From Rhodospirillaceae bacterium (lineage in GTDB: Bacteria > Pseudomonadota > Alphaproteobacteria > UBA8366 > Aestuariispiraceae), in the NCBI GenBank assembly GCA_002709955.1, contig PAQY01000002.1, positions 356,448 through 420,447 of the forward strand: a stretch of DNA of 64,000 nucleotides. Reading direction: 5' to 3'. This document shows positions 1-8,750 of the stretch, one piece after another. Made by a program: the position numbers and the translations under genes. How positions within the stretch are numbered: the first letter of the stretch is position 1; each line of letters begins with the position of its first letter. The notes under the pieces are model-generated. The model saw only the letters and a program-made list of their open reading frames with translations, made no database searches and had not been told where the DNA came from.

Positions 1-56
1 AACCCTCAGGGGCCCCTACATTGGCAGTCCAACACACCAGAAAGTGCATTGATACG

Positions 57-2360
57 ATGAAACTAACAACAGCTAATCATTGGGGCAGCTATGTGGCGGA
101 GTTGCGGCAGGGTCAAGTCGACTCTCTTTCTCCGTTGGTTTCGGGCGATGATGTGTCCGATATGTCAGCATCCATTCTGGATACATTGGACGGAAAGTCC
201 CGAATTCGGCGTCCGGCTATTCGGGAAAGCTGGCTGAAGGGCGGGCCGGGCACAGATGGTCATCTGCGTGGCGCAGATCGGTTTATTGAGGTGGAATGGG
301 ATCAGGCGCTGGACCTGTTGGCCGGGGAAATCACACGGATTCGCGACACCCATGGCAATCAGGCGATCTATGCCGGGTCTTATGGTTGGGCCAGCGCCGG
401 ACGATTCCATCACGCACAAAGCCAGATCCACCGTTTCTATAACATGGCGGGTGGCTATACCAAATCGGTGAATGCTTATTCTTTCGCGGCGGGGGAGGTC
501 ATTCTGCCGCATGTTCTGACCGATCTGCGCAGCACCATGTATGAGGCGCCCAGCTGGTATGAAATCGCGGAACATACGGATCTGATGCTGGCCTTTGGGG
601 GATTGGCCCTGAAAAACACCCAGATTCAGAATGGGGGATTGGGTCAGCATACCGCGCGGGACTGGATGGCGAAACTGGGCGCGGGGAAGGGGCAGTTTAT
701 TGGCATCAGCCCGATCCGCGATGATATGACGCCGGAATTACAGGCGGAATGGATGCCCATTCGCCCGAATACCGACACCGCCCTGATGATGGCGTTGGCC
801 TATTGTCTGGATCAGGCCGGAAAGGTCGATACAGCCTTTCTGGCACGCTATACAACAGGATATGACGCCTTTCGCCCCTATCTGCTGGGGGACAGCGATG
901 GCGTGCCCAAGACCCCGGCATGGGCGGCACAGATTACCGGTATTCCTGACGCAGACATAATCGCACTGGCCGACCGAATGACCCGGGGCCGGGTTCTGAT
1001 ATCGCTGTCCTGGTCCTTACAGCGCGCGGATCATGGGGAGCAATCCTATTGGATGGGCGTCGTCCTGGCGGCGATGCTGGGTCAGATCGGCCTGCCGGGG
1101 GGCGGTATCGCCATTGGTCTGGCGGGTGAACATGGCAATGGTAATCCTGACCCGCAATTGCGTTGGGCGGCGGTGCCTACGGGCCGCAATCCGGTCGAAA
1201 GCTTTATTCCCGTGGCGCGCATTTCCGACATGCTGCTGAATCCAGGGGCGGAATTCGACTATAATGGCAAGCGCCTGACCTATCCTGATATCCGTATGGT
1301 GCATTGGGCGGGGGGCAATCCGTTCCACCATCACCAGGACCTCAATCGCCTGCGCAAGGCCTGGGCCAGGCCCGAAACCGTTGTGGTGCAGGAGATATTC
1401 TGGACACCTGCGGCGCGCCACGCTGATATCGTTCTGCCGGTGACCACCGTGATGGAACGCAACGACATCGCGGTTGCCCAGTTGGATGGTTGGGCCGTTG
1501 CGATGAAGAAGCTGGTGGCGCCTGTTGGTCAGGCCCGCAATGATCATGACATCATGGCCGATGTTGCGGATCGACTGGGCTTTAAGGCGCAATTTACGGA
1601 AGGTCGCAGTGAAATGGACTGGCTGCGCGATATCTGGGATCGCAGCCGCCAGGAGGCCGGTCGGGTCGGGCGCGAATTGCCATCCTTTGATGACTTTTGG
1701 GAGGCCGGGCATCTGCATCTGGAAGGCGGGCCTGAAATGCGCTGTTTCCTGGGGGGGTTCCGCAAGGACCCGATCGCCAATCGATTGAAGACCCCGACGG
1801 GTAAGATTGAGATATTCTCCAAGACAATCGCTGATTTCGGGTATGCGGAGATTGCCGGGCATCCAACCTGGAACGAGCCTTATGAATGGCTGGGGGGCGC
1901 AGCGATAGAGCAAACCCCGCTGCATCTGATATCCAACCAGCCAAAGTCGCGCTTGCACAGCCAGTTGGATCCAGGCAGGGGCAGCGTTAAGACCAAGATT
2001 CGGGGTCGGGAACCCATGCGGATGAACCCGCAGGATGCGCAGGCGCGCGGCCTACAGGACGGTGCATTGGTGCGGGTTTTTAATGCCCGCGGGTCCTGCC
2101 TGGCGGGGTTGTTTTTGGATGAAGCGATCATGCCGGGCGTGGTTCAACTGGCGACCGGGGCCTGGTATGACCCGGAAGCGCCAGAGCGGGATGGCAGCCT
2201 AGACCGCCATGGCAATCCGAATGTCCTGACAGCCGACCGGGGAACATCCCGCTTGTCCCAGGGCCCCAGCGCCCATACATGTTTGGTACAGGTGGAGGCC
2301 GTCCTGGGCGACACGCCTGAGATGAAGGCCTTCGACCAACCCGCATTCGCTTCGGGCTGA
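57..2360 (+). CDS. Molybdopterin oxidoreductase, DMSO/TMAO/biotin sulfoxide reductase branch
   Basis: A 767-aa bis-MGD enzyme expected to reduce an S-oxide or N-oxide (biotin sulfoxide, methionine sulfoxide, TMAO or DMSO). It opens with HWGSY, has YGWASAGRFHHAQ near residues 109-120, and carries Ser142 in NAYSFAAG, where this branch uses serine as the Mo ligand. There is no N-terminal [4Fe-4S] cysteine motif and no Tat or Sec signal peptide, so it should be cytosolic, like BisC. I chose ATG 57; an in-frame TTG at 21 would add 12 residues that look non-conserved. No quinol cytochrome or dedicated chaperone gene lies beside it. The family is clear; the substrate cannot be read from the sequence. 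Confidence 0.9.
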   Translation: MKLTTANHWGSYVAELRQGQVDSLSPLVSGDDVSDMSASILDTLDGKSRIRRPAIRESWLKGGPGTDGHLRGADRFIEVEWDQALDLLAGEITRIRDTHGNQAIYAGSYGWASAGRFHHAQSQIHRFYNMAGGYTKSVNAYSFAAGEVILPHVLTDLRSTMYEAPSWYEIAEHTDLMLAFGGLALKNTQIQNGGLGQHTARDWMAKLGAGKGQFIGISPIRDDMTPELQAEWMPIRPNTDTALMMALAYCLDQAGKVDTAFLARYTTGYDAFRPYLLGDSDGVPKTPAWAAQITGIPDADIIALADRMTRGRVLISLSWSLQRADHGEQSYWMGVVLAAMLGQIGLPGGGIAIGLAGEHGNGNPDPQLRWAAVPTGRNPVESFIPVARISDMLLNPGAEFDYNGKRLTYPDIRMVHWAGGNPFHHHQDLNRLRKAWARPETVVVQEIFWTPAARHADIVLPVTTVMERNDIAVAQLDGWAVAMKKLVAPVGQARNDHDIMADVADRLGFKAQFTEGRSEMDWLRDIWDRSRQEAGRVGRELPSFDDFWEAGHLHLEGGPEMRCFLGGFRKDPIANRLKTPTGKIEIFSKTIADFGYAEIAGHPTWNEPYEWLGGAAIEQTPLHLISNQPKSRLHSQLDPGRGSVKTKIRGREPMRMNPQDAQARGLQDGALVRVFNARGSCLAGLFLDEAIMPGVVQLATGAWYDPEAPERDGSLDRHGNPNVLTADRGTSRLSQGPSAHTCLVQVEAVLGDTPEMKAFDQPAFASG

Positions 2361-2401
2361 TGCGTCTTAGGATTTTGACCAAGGATGGGGTCTAGGCGGT
2401 C

Positions 2402-3661
2402 ATGGCCGTTCAGTATAAAAGTTTCAAGGATCGCGGCGTTTATGTCGGGTTTCATGGGCGCACCATAGAGATGCTGCGCTGTCGGGCACCGCGTGACCCG
2501 ATGCTGGACGATTTTGAAGCCATCGTTCCCAATTTCGGCGGCGTTGATTTGGGGCGGGTTTCCAATGATCTGGTGATGCCTTTCGGCGATATTCCGGGAT
2601 GGACCGACCTGGTGGGGCGCGATGCCTTGCTGCATGAACGTGTGGCCCAATCCTATTTTGAGCGGGAAGGGCATTTAGACCCGATCACGATACGCGATAT
2701 GCGCCTGGAGGCGGACCTGGAAGCCGGGGATGAGCGCGACAAACGACTGGCGGAAAATGAAATCGCGATCAGCCGGACCGATTCACAAAGTGCCTTTCTG
2801 GAAATTCTGGCGATGTTTGGCCGGAAATATGCGGAAACGAATGGGCAAACCGATCTGCGCAATGTGAACCGCCCTGTCCTTATGTCCCTGAGTGATGAGA
2901 ACCCCAAGGATATGGTGCGTCTGGTTCGCATCATTGTCGGGTCGGTCGTCAATGGTGCATCGATTTCGCGGGAGGAATTGCAGAAGCGGCTGGATACGCT
3001 CAGCGATTATGCCGCCCCGATCTGTTCCCTGGTCACCAATGACCAGACACGCTCGGTTGGGTTTCTGAGCCGCCAAATGACCCTGCTGGAGCAGTTGCGC
3101 CAGGGTGTCGCGGTGTATTGCAGCACCCAGCGTCCCGATGAAGTCATGGAAGCGGCGCGGATTATTGATTTTAACCTGAACACCTTTATCCAATACAGTC
3201 TGGAGCGGGCCCAGGCGATCAAAGCGGCTGTTCTGGACGATGATTATTATCTGAATGATAAGAAATACGAGAGTTTGCTGGCCTTGATCCGTGAAGAACG
3301 GATTAAGATTTCTTTCGCTCTGGATGGATGGGCCGGGCATGCCACGCGCTGGCTCAGTGTGGCAGAAGACGATATTCCCGCACGAAATGCGGTGTTAACC
3401 TTTATCCTGCGTCAAATGCCCGCCCCGCCGCAGGAATTGGACGATTTTGTCCAGCGCCGGTTTGGCTCTGAAAACCTGATGACGATGCGCGGGCGCGTGG
3501 TGAAGGAAATGCATTCCTGGATGGATGATACACTGGACCAGGAGATTTATCGCCGTGTCATCCAGGGGCGGTCGGACGCGATATCGGGCAAGAAATCAGG
3601 CCCTGGCACCCAGGATGTTACCCAGGCGGTAAAGCAGGCCATTGCCACGACAAAGGATTAG
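2402..3661 (+). CDS. Conserved hypothetical protein, 419 aa
   Basis: I do not recognise a named family. The protein is soluble, charged, and predicted mostly helical, with no signal peptide, membrane segment or catalytic signature that I can see. It has a long central stretch rich in Asp/Glu/Arg (residues about 90-130) and a Lys/Thr/Gln-rich tail. Codon use matches its neighbours, so it is a resident gene. It lies 41 bp after the Mo reductase and 63 bp before recO on the same strand, so co-transcription is possible. Function unknown; no role should be assigned from the neighbours alone. Confidence 0.75.
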   Translation: MAVQYKSFKDRGVYVGFHGRTIEMLRCRAPRDPMLDDFEAIVPNFGGVDLGRVSNDLVMPFGDIPGWTDLVGRDALLHERVAQSYFEREGHLDPITIRDMRLEADLEAGDERDKRLAENEIAISRTDSQSAFLEILAMFGRKYAETNGQTDLRNVNRPVLMSLSDENPKDMVRLVRIIVGSVVNGASISREELQKRLDTLSDYAAPICSLVTNDQTRSVGFLSRQMTLLEQLRQGVAVYCSTQRPDEVMEAARIIDFNLNTFIQYSLERAQAIKAAVLDDDYYLNDKKYESLLALIREERIKISFALDGWAGHATRWLSVAEDDIPARNAVLTFILRQMPAPPQELDDFVQRRFGSENLMTMRGRVVKEMHSWMDDTLDQEIYRRVIQGRSDAISGKKSGPGTQDVTQAVKQAIATTKD

Positions 3662-3724
3662 GCTGGATGCATGCCTGTTCCCTATCGTCTTTCAGCCGCA
3701 TCAACAGACAGGGGCGCGCCGGGA

Positions 3725-4450
3725 ATGATTGAGTGGCAGGATGAGGCGATCCTACTGTCGGCCCGTCGCCACGGGGAGAACGCGCTTGTCCTGTCCGTAT
3801 TGACCGAACATCACGGCCGCCATGCCGGGTTGGTGCGGGGCGGACAGTCCCGAAAATTGAAGGGCGTTTTGCAACCGGGCAATCGCCTGGCCGTGTCTTG
3901 GCGTGCGCGGCTTGAGGAACATCTGGGGACCCTGACGGTCGAGCCTGTGCATGGCTATTCGGCGCTGTTGATGCAGGATTCCGGGCGTTTGCTGGCGATG
4001 GGGTCAGCCCTTTCAATGGTGGAATCCGCCTTGCCCGAGCGGGAGCCGCATCCGGGCCTGTTTCAAAGCCTGGATGCCTTGATGGTCGCCCTGGACAGCG
4101 CCAATTGGGCAGAAACATATATCAGGTGGGAAGTTGGCTTTTTGTCGGAACTGGGATTTGGCCTGGATTTATCCAGTTGCGCCGCAACCGGTGTCACGGA
4201 GGATTTGCGGTATGTCAGTCCCAAAACAGGCCGGGCCGTTTCTGCCCAGGCGGGGGAGGCGTATCATGATAAGCTGCTTGCCCTGCCCAGTTTCATGACG
4301 GGACTGGGCAATGCGGGACCGGATGCCTTGGCGTCGGCCATGAAGACCACGGGATATTTTCTGAACCGACATGTGTTTGATGTTCTGGGAAAGCCTGCAC
4401 CGGATATGAGGGCCCGATTGCTGGCCCGGTTTTCGGCTGGAAAGTCTTGA
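3725..4450 (+). CDS. recO: DNA repair protein RecO
   Basis: RecO (241 aa from ATG 3725) works with RecF and RecR to load RecA onto SSB-coated single strands and to anneal DNA during recombinational repair. The N-terminal OB-fold is recognisable (residues 1-80, starting MIEWQDEAILLSARRHGEN), followed by the helical domain with ETYIRWEVGFLSELGFGLDL. An upstream in-frame ATG at 3671 would add 18 residues that do not look like RecO. The C-terminal zinc-binding cysteines of some RecO proteins are not obvious; only Cys in LSSCAATG is seen. A hairpin at 4463-4489 follows the stop codon. In many relatives recO sits near era/rnc; that context is absent here. Confidence 0.93.
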   Translation: MIEWQDEAILLSARRHGENALVLSVLTEHHGRHAGLVRGGQSRKLKGVLQPGNRLAVSWRARLEEHLGTLTVEPVHGYSALLMQDSGRLLAMGSALSMVESALPEREPHPGLFQSLDALMVALDSANWAETYIRWEVGFLSELGFGLDLSSCAATGVTEDLRYVSPKTGRAVSAQAGEAYHDKLLALPSFMTGLGNAGPDALASAMKTTGYFLNRHVFDVLGKPAPDMRARLLARFSAGKS

Positions 4451-4462
4451 TCTGAAATGGAA

Positions 4463-4489
4463 AAAGCCGCCCTGATGCAGGGCGGCTTT
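4463..4489. terminator. Hairpin terminator between convergent recO and small secreted protein gene
   Basis: A perfect 12-bp stem (AAAGCCGCCCTG / CAGGGCGGCTTT) with a 3-nt loop. On the minus strand the stem runs into five T residues, so it best suits the small gene at 4514-4684. On the plus strand only three T follow, but it can still serve recO, so it is probably bidirectional. Confidence 0.85.
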
Positions 4490-4513
4490 CCCAAAGCGGA
4501 AACCCATTGCGGG

Positions 4514-4684
4514 TCAGCTTTTACCTTGTGTTGCGGGGGTTGAGGTACCACCGGTTTCCATAACCGTCGTGTCACCCTTTTTCGCCTGATGGGATGTCGA
4601 GCATTCGGCCAGGGCCGCACCCGAAATCGCCGATCCGAACATAAGGACCGAAGCCACCGCTAGAGTTTTCATGCTTTTAGACAC
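4514..4684 (-). CDS. Small secreted protein, 56 aa, uncharacterised
   Basis: A short gene starting at GTG 4684, preceded by a near-perfect Shine-Dalgarno (AAAGGAGGTGA) at 7-nt spacing, which decides this start over the internal ATG at 4672. The product has a Lys-containing N-terminus (MSKSMKTLAV), a hydrophobic core and a likely signal-peptidase I site after SGAALA near residue 26. The mature peptide is about 30 aa, Thr/Gly/Ser-rich with one cysteine. The -1 residue before that Cys is Glu, so it is not a normal lipobox. It is followed by its own strong terminator. The size and layout recall entericidin-like or other small envelope peptides, but I cannot assign a family. Confidence 0.7.
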   Translation of the reverse strand: MSKSMKTLAVASVLMFGSAISGAALAECSTSHQAKKGDTTVMETGGTSTPATQGKS

Positions 4685-4777
4685 GGGATCACCTCCTTTC
4701 GCTAATTGAACCTGTTAAAAATAGTACACCGAATTGAAACGGGTTCAAGGGAGATAAAGTAGGGTTATTCCTGCATT

Positions 4778-5770
4778 CTAAATTTGCAGGGCAGCCTGGA
4801 AGGTTTCGGGATCGACATTTCCCCCCGACAGCACGGCCACAACCGGGTCATCCCCCGGCGGCAGTTTGCCAGACAGGATCGATGCCAGCGCCACGGCCCC
4901 GCCCGGTTCCACAACCAGCTTCAAATCCAGGAAGGCGGTGCGCATGGCTGCCAGGGCTTCTTTATCTGTAACACTCAGCCCCCCACTTAACAGGGCCTGG
5001 TTCAGGGCAAAGGTAATGACACCCGGTGTTGGCGTCAGCAGGGCGTCACAAATAGATCGGGCATCGGGCGACACGCTTTCCCGTTCGCCGCTGGTCAGGG
5101 ATCGCGCGGTATCGTTAAAATCTGCAGGTTCCGCGCTGTAGATCGGTACATCCGGACACAGGTTTGACAGGGCCAGCGCTGTTCCGGAAATCAGGCCGCC
5201 GCCGCCACAGGGAACCACCACGGCGCAGGGTTTGACATCCATTGCCTCCAGTTGTTCAGCGATTTCCACACCGACCGTGCCTTGCCCGGCGATGACAAGC
5301 GGATCGTCATAGGGGGGCACAATGGCGGCACCGCGTGACTTGGCAATGGATTGGGCCAGGGCTTCGCGATTCTCGGTAAATCGGTCATAAAGCTTTATTT
5401 CCGCCCCCCAGGCTGCCGTGTTGGCGCGCTTGATTGCGGGCGCGTCCGACGGCATGACAATCAGGGCTGGAATTCCGGCAAAATGGGCAGCGGCGGCAAC
5501 GCCCTGGGCATGATTGCCACTGGAATAGGCGACAACGCCGCCGGTTTTTACGCTGTCGCCCAGGGCCAGTATCTTATTGCTGGCACCCCGGAATTTGAAC
5601 GATCCCGTGCGCTGCAGGCATTCCGGCTTTACCAGAATGCGCCGGCCCATGCGCTGATTCAACAGGGGGGATTCCAGCAAGGGGGTTCGCACAATCCGTC
5701 CTGCCAAACGATTTACTGCGGACATTATATCGGAAAAGACAGGCAGTTCAGGGGTAAAACCATCGGGCAT
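4778..5770 (-). CDS. PLP-dependent serine/threonine dehydratase (or serine racemase)
   Basis: Fold-type II PLP enzyme, 330 aa, without a C-terminal ACT domain, so the short catabolic or racemase type rather than feedback-regulated IlvA. The PLP lysine lies in GSFKFRGA (about residue 62), the asparagine loop is SSGNHAQG, and the phosphate-binding glycine loop is CGGGGL near residue 190. It should dehydrate L-threonine or L-serine to 2-oxobutyrate or pyruvate; serine racemase or hydroxyaspartate dehydratase are alternatives with the same motifs. It is the last gene of a minus-strand run (slt - HAD - this gene, 22-bp gap). A small inverted repeat overlaps its 3' end (4771-4791). Confidence 0.88.
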   Translation of the reverse strand: MPDGFTPELPVFSDIMSAVNRLAGRIVRTPLLESPLLNQRMGRRILVKPECLQRTGSFKFRGASNKILALGDSVKTGGVVAYSSGNHAQGVAAAAHFAGIPALIVMPSDAPAIKRANTAAWGAEIKLYDRFTENREALAQSIAKSRGAAIVPPYDDPLVIAGQGTVGVEIAEQLEAMDVKPCAVVVPCGGGGLISGTALALSNLCPDVPIYSAEPADFNDTARSLTSGERESVSPDARSICDALLTPTPGVITFALNQALLSGGLSVTDKEALAAMRTAFLDLKLVVEPGGAVALASILSGKLPPGDDPVVAVLSGGNVDPETFQAALQI

Positions 5771-5792
5771 GATGCGTGTCCCAAATAAGGCG

Positions 5793-6479
5793 TTAGCAGG
5801 TGATCAAATCCGGTAATTTTTCAAGACTGGTCAACACGGCTTTCGGCGTTCCTTCCAGTCGCTCCCACGGTTTACCAAATCGGTTCACCCAGACGGTTTG
5901 GAAGCCATAATGCGCAGCGGCAGCGGCGTCCCAGCCATTAGACGACATGAAAGCGACACTGGTCCGTTCCGGCAAGTTAAAATGATCGGTGACCAATTGA
6001 TAGATGCGGGGATCAGGTTTGAAAATGCCGACCGCTTCGACGGACAAAACATCATCCAGGCGATCCGCAATGCCGGCCGACCCGACCGCGCCGTTCAACA
6101 TGTCCAGGGATCCATTGGACAGAATTGCCGTCGAGATTCCTTTCGCCTGCAATTTTGCCAGCATATCGGGGACTTCTGGATAGGCAGCAAGATTGAAATA
6201 AAGATCCAGCAGCTTCTGGCGCAGATCGGTTCGATCTGCCAGCCCAGCCTCTTCAAGGGCATAGTCCAGGCCATCCTGGGTAACCTGCCAAAATGGCTTA
6301 TAGGCGGGCATCAGGCTGCGCAGCCAGGTATATTCCAGTTGTTTCGTGCGCCATGTCGCCGACAGTTGGTCCGCCTTGGGACCGATTTCCTGCTTCAGAG
6401 CCGCGGCGGCGGCATGCACATCAAACAGGGTGCCATAGGCATCAAAGACACAGGCTTTTATCCCGGTTAAGTGTGTCAT
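5793..6479 (-). CDS. Haloacid dehalogenase type II (HAD superfamily)
   Basis: A 228-aa HAD-superfamily protein of the (S)-2-haloacid dehalogenase type. The nucleophile motif is FDAYGTLFDVH (Asp near residue 12), motif II is LSNGS, and motif IV includes FMSSNGWDAAAAAHYGF, as in L-2-haloacid dehalogenases, which hydrolyse 2-haloalkanoates to hydroxy acids. Many family members in marine alphaproteobacteria have unknown physiological substrates. It begins 5 bp after the slt stop codon, implying co-transcription, although nothing links the two chemically. Confidence 0.88.
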   Translation of the reverse strand: MTHLTGIKACVFDAYGTLFDVHAAAAALKQEIGPKADQLSATWRTKQLEYTWLRSLMPAYKPFWQVTQDGLDYALEEAGLADRTDLRQKLLDLYFNLAAYPEVPDMLAKLQAKGISTAILSNGSLDMLNGAVGSAGIADRLDDVLSVEAVGIFKPDPRIYQLVTDHFNLPERTSVAFMSSNGWDAAAAAHYGFQTVWVNRFGKPWERLEGTPKAVLTSLEKLPDLITC

Positions 6480-6484
6480 GGCTT

Positions 6485-8470
6485 TTATCCTGTTTCGGCG
6501 GTCATGCTGATGGGAACGGGGCGTCCCGCCGCCCGTTGGCGATAGACATTGATGTTTTCCAGAACCCGCTGAACATAGTTGCGGGTTTCGGGGAAGGGAA
6601 TGGATTCCATCCAGTCGATGGTTTCCTCAAAATCCATGCTGCGGGGGTCGCCAAAGCGTCTGGACCATTCCACAACCCGGCTTGGCCCGGCATTGTAACC
6701 GGCAAAAGCCATTGGCAGCACGCCATCAAATTTTTGCAGCAGATCCTTCAGATAGGCGCTGCCCAGGCGAACATTGTAATCAATATCCGTCGTCAGGGCG
6801 GCCTTGTCATATCGCATTTTCTCCCAACCGGAGACGACCTTAGCCGTGCCCGGCATCAATTGCATCAGGCCCAATGCGCCCGCACTGCTGACGGCATCGA
6901 TATCAAAGCCACTTTCCTGGCGGATCAGGCCATGCACGATTGTCAGATCGGAAAGCTGACTGGCCTTGAAGGGCAGGAGTGGATAGCCAGCCAGGGTCAC
7001 AACCTCTGTCTTGATCGCTTGGCGTGAGGCAAAGACAGCAAGGTCCAGCCGGTCAATATCTGCGGCCAGTTCTGATGTCAGGGTCAGATAGGCCGGGTCA
7101 TTATACTGACTGGACAAATGTGCAATCAGGGTGCGAACGGTATCATCCGCGCCTAATTCGCCCAGCATCCTAACAAGCCGCGTCAGCTCCGCTTCTTCAT
7201 AGACGCGGCGATGATCGGGCGTGACATGCGGGTCAGTGGCAATCACGGTCTGCAGGGCGGGGGGCAACTTCATCGCGGCGACCTGACCATAAAAACTGGT
7301 CGGGTGTTGGGCCGCGACACCGTACCATTGTTGGGATATTTCAGCCTTGCCCGCCGCTTCTGCGGCGCGACCCGCCCAATAGGCGGCCCGGGATCGGCTG
7401 ACTGGATAGCCAACATTATTATACATATCGCGAAAATGCGGGAAGGCTTTCTCTGGATCATTCAGAAAGCGCAATGCGACCCAGCCGGAAAACCATTCCG
7501 CCTCTGCAAAATCGGCTCCATCGGGGACACGGTGTTGGCTGGCGATTGTATAGGCCAGCTCAGGGTTTCCAGCTTCCAACAGGTCGCGGGATAAGATCGC
7601 GCGTTCTGTCCACCACATTTCAGGATGGCTGGTCTGCATATCGGGCCAAGCCAGAAGTTCTATTGCATCGGCGTCGCGTCCTTTGCGGCGGCGCCAGCGC
7701 AGGCGCTCAAAGGTCAGGCCGGGGTCATTCGATAAATTCGGCGGAACCCGTCCAACAGCGGCATCAACGCCGCCCGACATGCGCGCCAGTCGAATTCGGG
7801 CATCGGCTAATTGACGATAGCCATCGGGAACCCGCCGCATCTGGCGTTCCGCCCCACCGAAATTCCGTTCCCAGATCTGCCGGTCCAACCGGTAAATCTC
7901 GTCTTCCATGGGGACCAGTTTGCGGAACCTTTGGCGAAATTCATGTTCGTCACTGCCGGACATATCCAGGTCCCGCCAGGCGCGCTTGACCTCGCTTTGG
8001 ACCATGGCAGGTGTGCCCGCGCGCTCCAGCGCATTGATATACAGGAAAAATCCATCCCCCGTGCTGGGTGGATTCTCCCGAAACCAGGCGATGATAACCG
8101 GATCGGGCAGGGTATTGGTCATGGCCCGTTCCGCAAGGCTCTTTAACCTGTCCAGGCGCGGCCAGGATGGATTATCCGCAATGAATTTGGTGATTTCTCT
8201 GAAATCAGCTTTTGAATCGCTGCTTTGCAGATACAGCCATTCAATGGCTTTTGCCGGTAACGTTTCTGATGCGCGCCCGGCATGATTCAGGGCCACATCC
8301 CATCGCCCCGCATCCAGCGCCCGGAATGCAATCTCATACTGCTTTTTGTCGCTGGGATTTAATAAATCGGCGTGGACGGTCGATGATAAGGAAACCAGCA
8401 CCAGTACCGTGCCACAGAGGGCGGCAACCAGCGGGCGCGACAGTCGGCAGGAAAGGCGTAATAAGAGCAT
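6485..8470 (-). CDS. slt: Soluble lytic murein transglycosylase (Slt70 type)
   Basis: A periplasmic exolytic transglycosylase that cleaves the glycan strand of peptidoglycan to 1,6-anhydro-muropeptides. Signal peptide with a hydrophobic core VAALCGTVLVLVSL and a likely cleavage site after STVHA. A long helical superhelix (U/L domains) spans residues about 40-490. The catalytic SLT domain follows, with the catalytic Glu in RQESGFD (about residue 519), then GALGLMQLMPGTA and the AFAGYNAG motif. I use ATG 8470; TTG 8491 would add 7 residues. NagZ at 45.2 kb acts on the same recycling route. Heads a three-gene minus-strand operon. Confidence 0.93.
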   Translation of the reverse strand: MLLLRLSCRLSRPLVAALCGTVLVLVSLSSTVHADLLNPSDKKQYEIAFRALDAGRWDVALNHAGRASETLPAKAIEWLYLQSSDSKADFREITKFIADNPSWPRLDRLKSLAERAMTNTLPDPVIIAWFRENPPSTGDGFFLYINALERAGTPAMVQSEVKRAWRDLDMSGSDEHEFRQRFRKLVPMEDEIYRLDRQIWERNFGGAERQMRRVPDGYRQLADARIRLARMSGGVDAAVGRVPPNLSNDPGLTFERLRWRRRKGRDADAIELLAWPDMQTSHPEMWWTERAILSRDLLEAGNPELAYTIASQHRVPDGADFAEAEWFSGWVALRFLNDPEKAFPHFRDMYNNVGYPVSRSRAAYWAGRAAEAAGKAEISQQWYGVAAQHPTSFYGQVAAMKLPPALQTVIATDPHVTPDHRRVYEEAELTRLVRMLGELGADDTVRTLIAHLSSQYNDPAYLTLTSELAADIDRLDLAVFASRQAIKTEVVTLAGYPLLPFKASQLSDLTIVHGLIRQESGFDIDAVSSAGALGLMQLMPGTAKVVSGWEKMRYDKAALTTDIDYNVRLGSAYLKDLLQKFDGVLPMAFAGYNAGPSRVVEWSRRFGDPRSMDFEETIDWMESIPFPETRNYVQRVLENINVYRQRAAGRPVPISMTAETG

Positions 8471-8750
8471 TCTGTTAAGCGCTCCGGTCAATCAGGTGTT
8501 TGTGGCGATAGCGGATTGTTGCCTCACTGGCGGCACACTTTCTTAAAAGCCCGCATGGTCATGCCATGGAACGAGTATCGGTTGCTTCGCGCGCGTGCGC
8601 AACAGGCGAAACTTGGTTTTCTGTGATGCTCGCCTGGAAGTGATCTGGTTTCTGGCTTGTTGCTGCGGGCAACCTTATGGTAACAACCCGGTCACTTTCG
8701 GGGCTGGAGTCTTCAGTGCCCGGTTTTTACAAGACCAAGGAGTATGGGAA

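Noticed and set aside
4771-4791. CCTGCA/TGCAGG inverted repeat as terminator of the Ser/Thr dehydratase
   Set aside because: It overlaps the stop codon, has a 6-bp stem and no T-tract on the minus strand.
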